Part shown: in pieces, positions 37,143-40,721 of the stretch | How positions within the stretch are numbered: the stretch's first letter is position 1 | How the letters are laid out: the number at the start of each line of letters is the position of its first letter | Assembly (NCBI GenBank): GCA_903872065.1 | Contig: CAIQJJ010000549.1 | Location: forward strand, 1 to 40,721 | DNA: 40,721 bases | DNA from: an uncultured Anaerolineales bacterium | Lineage (GTDB): Bacteria; Chloroflexota; Anaerolineae; Anaerolineales; UBA4823 | Direction: 5' to 3' | The notes under the pieces: generated by a model | Told to the model about the DNA's origin: nothing | The model's database searches: none | The model's input: the letters and a program-made list of their open reading frames with translations, nothing else | Translations under genes and position numbers: made by a program

Positions 37143-37308
37143 AGGCAGATCTCGTCAGATTGGTTGGAGGTTTCAATAAGGTTATCTTATCAAACTCCCG
37201 ACAAGTTCAAAAGCCAATTAATTGTGAATTCAATTAACGAAAAAGTTGTTATTTTGGCCGGTCAAGATTAACAATTTTTTGTTAATCTGAATGGCGTACA
37301 ATAGCAAT
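37143..37308. promoter_or_regulatory. Divergent regulatory region with AT-rich inverted repeats
   Basis: This region separates the ten-gene operon from the NarL-type kinase. It contains an inverted repeat with 7-bp arms, TTAATTG/CAATTAA (37218-37237), and a stronger one with 10-bp arms, AGATTAACAA and its complement around TTTT (37265-37288). A -10-like TACAAT (37297-37302) lies exactly six bases before the ATG at 37309. I found no convincing -35 for either direction. The repeats could bind a regulator common to both transcripts. Confidence 0.5.
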
Positions 37309-40300
37309 ATGACAGAAAATCCTAAAAATTCACCCAACCCTAACGAATTCCTTGTAGATACTGATCAATATTTCAAGTTCACCTTCCATGAATCGATGCT
37401 AGGAAAGGCGTTGGTAGGGCTGGATGGCCGACTGCTCAAAGTAAATCGCACGGCCTGTACCATGCTGGGTTATCCCGAAGCAGAATTGTTGACCAAAACA
37501 TTCCGCGACATCAGCCACCCAGACGATATTGCCCCAACAGAGTCCAGACTCCAACCTGTGTTGGATGGAAAACAGACCACCAACTGGCTCGAAAAACGCT
37601 ATCTGCGCAAAGATGGAACTATCGTTTGGGCGCTCGTCCAAACTGTCATGATCCACGCCGAAGACGGCTCACCGCTGTATCGCCTGACCGAGGTGGAAGA
37701 CATCACCGAACGCAAACTGGCCGAAGAATCCTTGCGGCGCAGCGAGGCCAAATTCAGGGCAATTGTGGAAAACAGCGATAGCGGGGTCGCTTTCCTGGAT
37801 GCAAATGGCAACATTTTGTATCGCAGCCCCAACTATGACCAGATCAATGGCTTCACCAGCGAAGAGCGGATAGGGCGGAATGGTTTTGAAACTGTGCACC
37901 CCGATGATCTGGAAAGGGTTCGAGCGCTGTTCAACGAGGTATTGCAACGACCGGACGTCCCGATTCAGGCTGAATTTCGAATTCAGCACAAAAATGGCAG
38001 GTGGCTTTGGATTGATGCCATTGTGCGGAATCTATTGAAGAACCCCGATGTGGAAGCGATCGCTATCAGTGCGCGAGACAGCACGCAGCGCAAACAGGCG
38101 GAAGAATCCTTGCGACGCAGCGAGGCCAAGTTCCGCGCGGTGGTCGAGAACGGCAGCGACGAATTTCTGTTTGGCGATTCGGAGGGGATGATTTCCTATC
38201 GCAGTCCGGGCCTCCTGAACATCAATGGCTACGCCAATGAGGAGCGTGTTGGGTACAATGGGTTTGAATTTGTCCATCCAGACGACCTGGAAAATGTCCG
38301 CAAGGTGTGGAGCAGGGTTTTGGCTGAGCCCAATACGCCATTGAGCGCGGAATATCGTCACCGTCACCGCGACGGCTCCTGGCGCTGGGTGGAATCGACT
38401 GCCCAAAACCTGCTGAACAACCCCGATGTGCGGCAGCTGATCCTGGTGACGCGGGATATCCACGCGCGCAAACAGGCGGAAAAAGCGCTGCAAATCAGCG
38501 AACAAGCGGCCCAGCGGGCGAATGAACAACTGCGCATGGTGAACGAGACATTGGCTAACCTGACCAGCGGCCTGGACATTGAACAACTGATGCAGAAACT
38601 GCACGAACAGTGCCAGCAAATTGGGGAGATTGATACGTTTTATGTTTTGCTCTACGATGACAAAACCACCACCCTGAGCACCCTCTATTTTGTCAAAGAT
38701 GGCGAACGCCGCGTCTTGCCGCCGCGCAATATCCGCGAGAACCCCGGCCTGACCGGATACGTAATCCAAAACCCCCAAACGCTTTATATTCCAGATAGTC
38801 TTAACTGGCCTCAGGAACGGCCTCGAGGCATCGCGCAGCCCGGCAAGTGGTCACGATCCATCGTTGTGGTTCCGCTGCTGTTCAGAGGGAAGATCATCGG
38901 TATTTTGTCCATGCAAAACCACGAACCCAATGTTTACAGTCCCGAACAAATTCAAACGCTGGAGTTGTTCGCCCCACAGATCGCTATCGCCATTTACAAC
39001 AGCCGGTTGTATACCGACCTGCGCCAGCGGGTGCAGGAACTGGAGACCATTACCCAGGTTTCTATGGCCATGCGCCTGGCGCAGACCCGCGCCGAAATGA
39101 GCCAGATTTTGCTGCGCGACTCGATGCGCATCCTGCAGGCCCAGGGTGGGGCGCTCGGCATCTTAAATGGCAGCACACTTTCCATCCAGGGCGCAGCCGG
39201 TTTGGTGGAAATGCTCCAGGGTCAGAATATCCCCGAAAACGATGGGATGATCTGGCGCATCCTGCGCGCTGGCAAGGCGCATTTTTATGATGTACAGGAT
39301 GGAAAAGCGCCTTCGACCCTTCTTTCGATGCTCAATGAGGCCAAAACCAGCATCCAGGCGGGGATCGTGATCCCCTTAAAAAGCGGCGACCTGATCATTG
39401 GCGTTATTTTCTGGGGTTTTACCTCCCCACAGCCCGCCAGCGACGATCAGCGCCGCCTGGCGATTGCTATGGCTGAAATGGCAGGCGTGGCGCTGCACCG
39501 CGTCAGCATGTCTGAGGCGCTGGAGAAAATTGTCACCGACCGTTCGCGCGAACTGCAAACCATTTATCGCGTGGCGGCCAGCGCCAACCCGCGCCTGGAA
39601 CTGGGCTCGGTCATCAAGGACGCGCTGGAACTGATTTTGCCCGCCGTCCACGCCAGCTCAGGCGCGGTGTTGTTCTGGGATGAAGCGCAAGGCAGCTATC
39701 TTGTGCTTGCCTCGCAGGGGCTGCCCGCCCAGGCGCTTGACTACCTGCAAAAAAGCGGGAAGAACAGTATCGAAGGATGGGTTTTGGAGAATCGCCAACC
39801 TTTGGTGCTGGCGGATCTATCTGCCACGGATCGCATCCCGTTTAAGCACCCTGGCCTACTGCCCTTTGCCGCCCTACCCATGCTGGCCGGCGAGCGGGCG
39901 GTGGGTGTGTTGGATGTCAGCCGCCCCGGCGGCGAACCCTTTAACCTGGAAGAACTCACCCTGTTGGATTTTATCGCCGATCACCTGGGGTTGGTGGTGG
40001 AAAACTCGCTGCTTTTCAAGCAGGTGGAGGGTCACGCCGTGCTGGAGGAGCGGGCGCGTGTCGCTCGCGCCCTGCACGATTCGGTTACGCAGTTGCTTTA
40101 CAGCGCCATGCTCTATGCCGAAGGCAGCGCTCGCCTGGCCGAAAACAACCATTGGGATCAAGTGCGAGCCAACCTGCACGAACTGAGTCAGATCACCCGC
40201 CAGGCTTTGCAAGAGATGCGCCTGATGGTCTACGAACTACGCTCGCCCACTCTGCATCACGATGGGCTGGTACATGCCATCCAAAACCGGTTGGATGCAG

Positions 40301-40707
40301 TGGAAATGCGTTCCGGCATCCAGGCTTCCATCGTGGCCGATGCTCTGCCGCGCCTGCCCGAACCACTGGAGGAGGCCTTGTACCGCATCGCGCTCGAGGC
40401 GCTGAACAACTCGCTGAAACATTCCCACGCCAAAACTGTAACCGTCTTCATCCTCTGCGCACGACGTGAAGTGATGTTGTGCATCCGCGATGATGGCATT
40501 GGGTTCGAGGTGGATGGGGCGAGAAAAGGCGGACTCGGCCTGGTCAGCATGAAGGAGCGAATTGAACGCCTGGGGGGACAGCTTACCATCCGCTCTGCCC
40601 TCGGGGCTGGCTGCGAGGTCGAGGCGACGCTCCCACTCTCTGAGGCAAAATTACCAGCCAGAAAAAACAAACCGCGGAAACCGTTGAGCGCGCCGAAACG
40701 CAAGTAA
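37309..40707 (+). CDS. PAS3-GAF3 NarL-type sensor histidine kinase
   Basis: The protein has 1132 residues from ATG 37309; an ATG at 37291 overlaps the probable -10 and is disfavoured. Three PAS domains (about 18-135, 142-265, 270-390) are followed by three GAF domains (about 418-565, 580-730, 755-900). A HisKA_3 domain has acceptor H923 in 'ARVARALHDSVTQLLYSAM', and the HATPase domain has 'IALEALNNSLKHSHA', 'RDDGIGFEVDG' and 'GLGLVSMKERIERLGG'. PAS 2 and PAS 3 are close paralogues, each preceded by 'EESLRRSEAKFRA'. No TM helix is present, so it senses cytoplasmic cues. Kinases of this class pair with LuxR/NarL-type regulators. A ribosome binding site follows its stop. Confidence 0.93.
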   Translation: MTENPKNSPNPNEFLVDTDQYFKFTFHESMLGKALVGLDGRLLKVNRTACTMLGYPEAELLTKTFRDISHPDDIAPTESRLQPVLDGKQTTNWLEKRYLRKDGTIVWALVQTVMIHAEDGSPLYRLTEVEDITERKLAEESLRRSEAKFRAIVENSDSGVAFLDANGNILYRSPNYDQINGFTSEERIGRNGFETVHPDDLERVRALFNEVLQRPDVPIQAEFRIQHKNGRWLWIDAIVRNLLKNPDVEAIAISARDSTQRKQAEESLRRSEAKFRAVVENGSDEFLFGDSEGMISYRSPGLLNINGYANEERVGYNGFEFVHPDDLENVRKVWSRVLAEPNTPLSAEYRHRHRDGSWRWVESTAQNLLNNPDVRQLILVTRDIHARKQAEKALQISEQAAQRANEQLRMVNETLANLTSGLDIEQLMQKLHEQCQQIGEIDTFYVLLYDDKTTTLSTLYFVKDGERRVLPPRNIRENPGLTGYVIQNPQTLYIPDSLNWPQERPRGIAQPGKWSRSIVVVPLLFRGKIIGILSMQNHEPNVYSPEQIQTLELFAPQIAIAIYNSRLYTDLRQRVQELETITQVSMAMRLAQTRAEMSQILLRDSMRILQAQGGALGILNGSTLSIQGAAGLVEMLQGQNIPENDGMIWRILRAGKAHFYDVQDGKAPSTLLSMLNEAKTSIQAGIVIPLKSGDLIIGVIFWGFTSPQPASDDQRRLAIAMAEMAGVALHRVSMSEALEKIVTDRSRELQTIYRVAASANPRLELGSVIKDALELILPAVHASSGAVLFWDEAQGSYLVLASQGLPAQALDYLQKSGKNSIEGWVLENRQPLVLADLSATDRIPFKHPGLLPFAALPMLAGERAVGVLDVSRPGGEPFNLEELTLLDFIADHLGLVVENSLLFKQVEGHAVLEERARVARALHDSVTQLLYSAMLYAEGSARLAENNHWDQVRANLHELSQITRQALQEMRLMVYELRSPTLHHDGLVHAIQNRLDAVEMRSGIQASIVADALPRLPEPLEEALYRIALEALNNSLKHSHAKTVTVFILCARREVMLCIRDDGIGFEVDGARKGGLGLVSMKERIERLGGQLTIRSALGAGCEVEATLPLSEAKLPARKNKPRKPLSAPKRK

Positions 40708-40708
40708 C

Positions 40709-40714
40709 AGGAGA
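40709..40714 (+). promoter_or_regulatory. Ribosome binding site of a gene beyond the window
   Basis: AGGAGA lies directly after the TAA of the kinase and 7 bases from the window end. This implies that another gene starts immediately outside, probably co-transcribed. By the class of the kinase it is plausibly a NarL-type response regulator. Confidence 0.6.
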
Positions 40715-40721
40715 TAATTTA

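Overview
The window looks like a chromosomal segment of a Chloroflexota bacterium, most likely Anaerolineae. This is inferred from protein style: a receptor-type HTH/WD40 pair with the typical 'DERARYNI...TCP' tail, a tandem-cyclase/AAA/TPR protein, multi-GAF kinases and moderately GC-rich codon use. No rRNA or tRNA gene was seen, so the assignment is by family resemblance only.

Left part (1-18.2 kb). The theme is glycan use, mixed with gene decay. On the minus strand are a partial amidohydrolase of the sugar-lactonase type (1-488) and a GH38-like alpha-mannosidase (581-3346). They are preceded by a 30-codon stub that resembles the start of a FadR/GntR regulator and by a palindrome of the TGGT-N3-ACCA type. 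A degraded stretch follows (3.5-5.0 kb): a frameshifted comM 3' remnant, a 17-bp tandem repeat, a possible zinc-ribbon ORF, a strong bidirectional hairpin terminator, and an HTH/WD40 pair that looks like a collapsed STAND-type receptor gene. Plus-strand genes then encode an HExxH metallopeptidase-like protein, an AlkD-like DNA glycosylase, a Gfo/Idh/MocA oxidoreductase, a nitroreductase and a hicAB toxin-antitoxin pair. An ATPase with a nuclease-like C-terminus (9679-11358) lies behind a perfect 36-bp palindrome. Two imperfect 68-bp repeats bracket it, and both derive from the 3' end of a GH95 fucosidase gene. The GH95 gene itself (11372-13787) is split by a frameshift in a seven-C tract. It is translationally coupled to a large secreted beta-helix surface protein (13784-16687). 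A GH43 glycosidase (16878-18161) is divergently transcribed.

Right part (18.2-40.7 kb). This is almost entirely signal transduction. Ten tightly packed minus-strand genes (37142 down to 18179) run, in transcription order: an 8-TM sensor with a PAS-like domain; a degenerate receiver; two 6-TM/coiled-coil/GAF proteins without kinase domains; a 6-TM/GAF hybrid histidine kinase with three receivers; a receiver-histidine kinase; a tandem class III cyclase/AAA/TPR protein; a GAF/PAS HD-GYP phosphodiesterase; and two membrane histidine kinases. Most neighbours overlap by 4-10 bp, so the set is probably one operon linking phosphorelay, cyclic-di-GMP and possibly cAMP signalling. Divergent from it is a soluble PAS3-GAF3 NarL-type histidine kinase (37309-40707), followed at the window edge by a ribosome binding site for a further gene, plausibly its response regulator.

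The most unusual item is the ten-gene sensory operon, with its series of three related membrane-GAF proteins of which only the last has a kinase. The ATPase module with its palindrome and flanking GH95 repeats is second.
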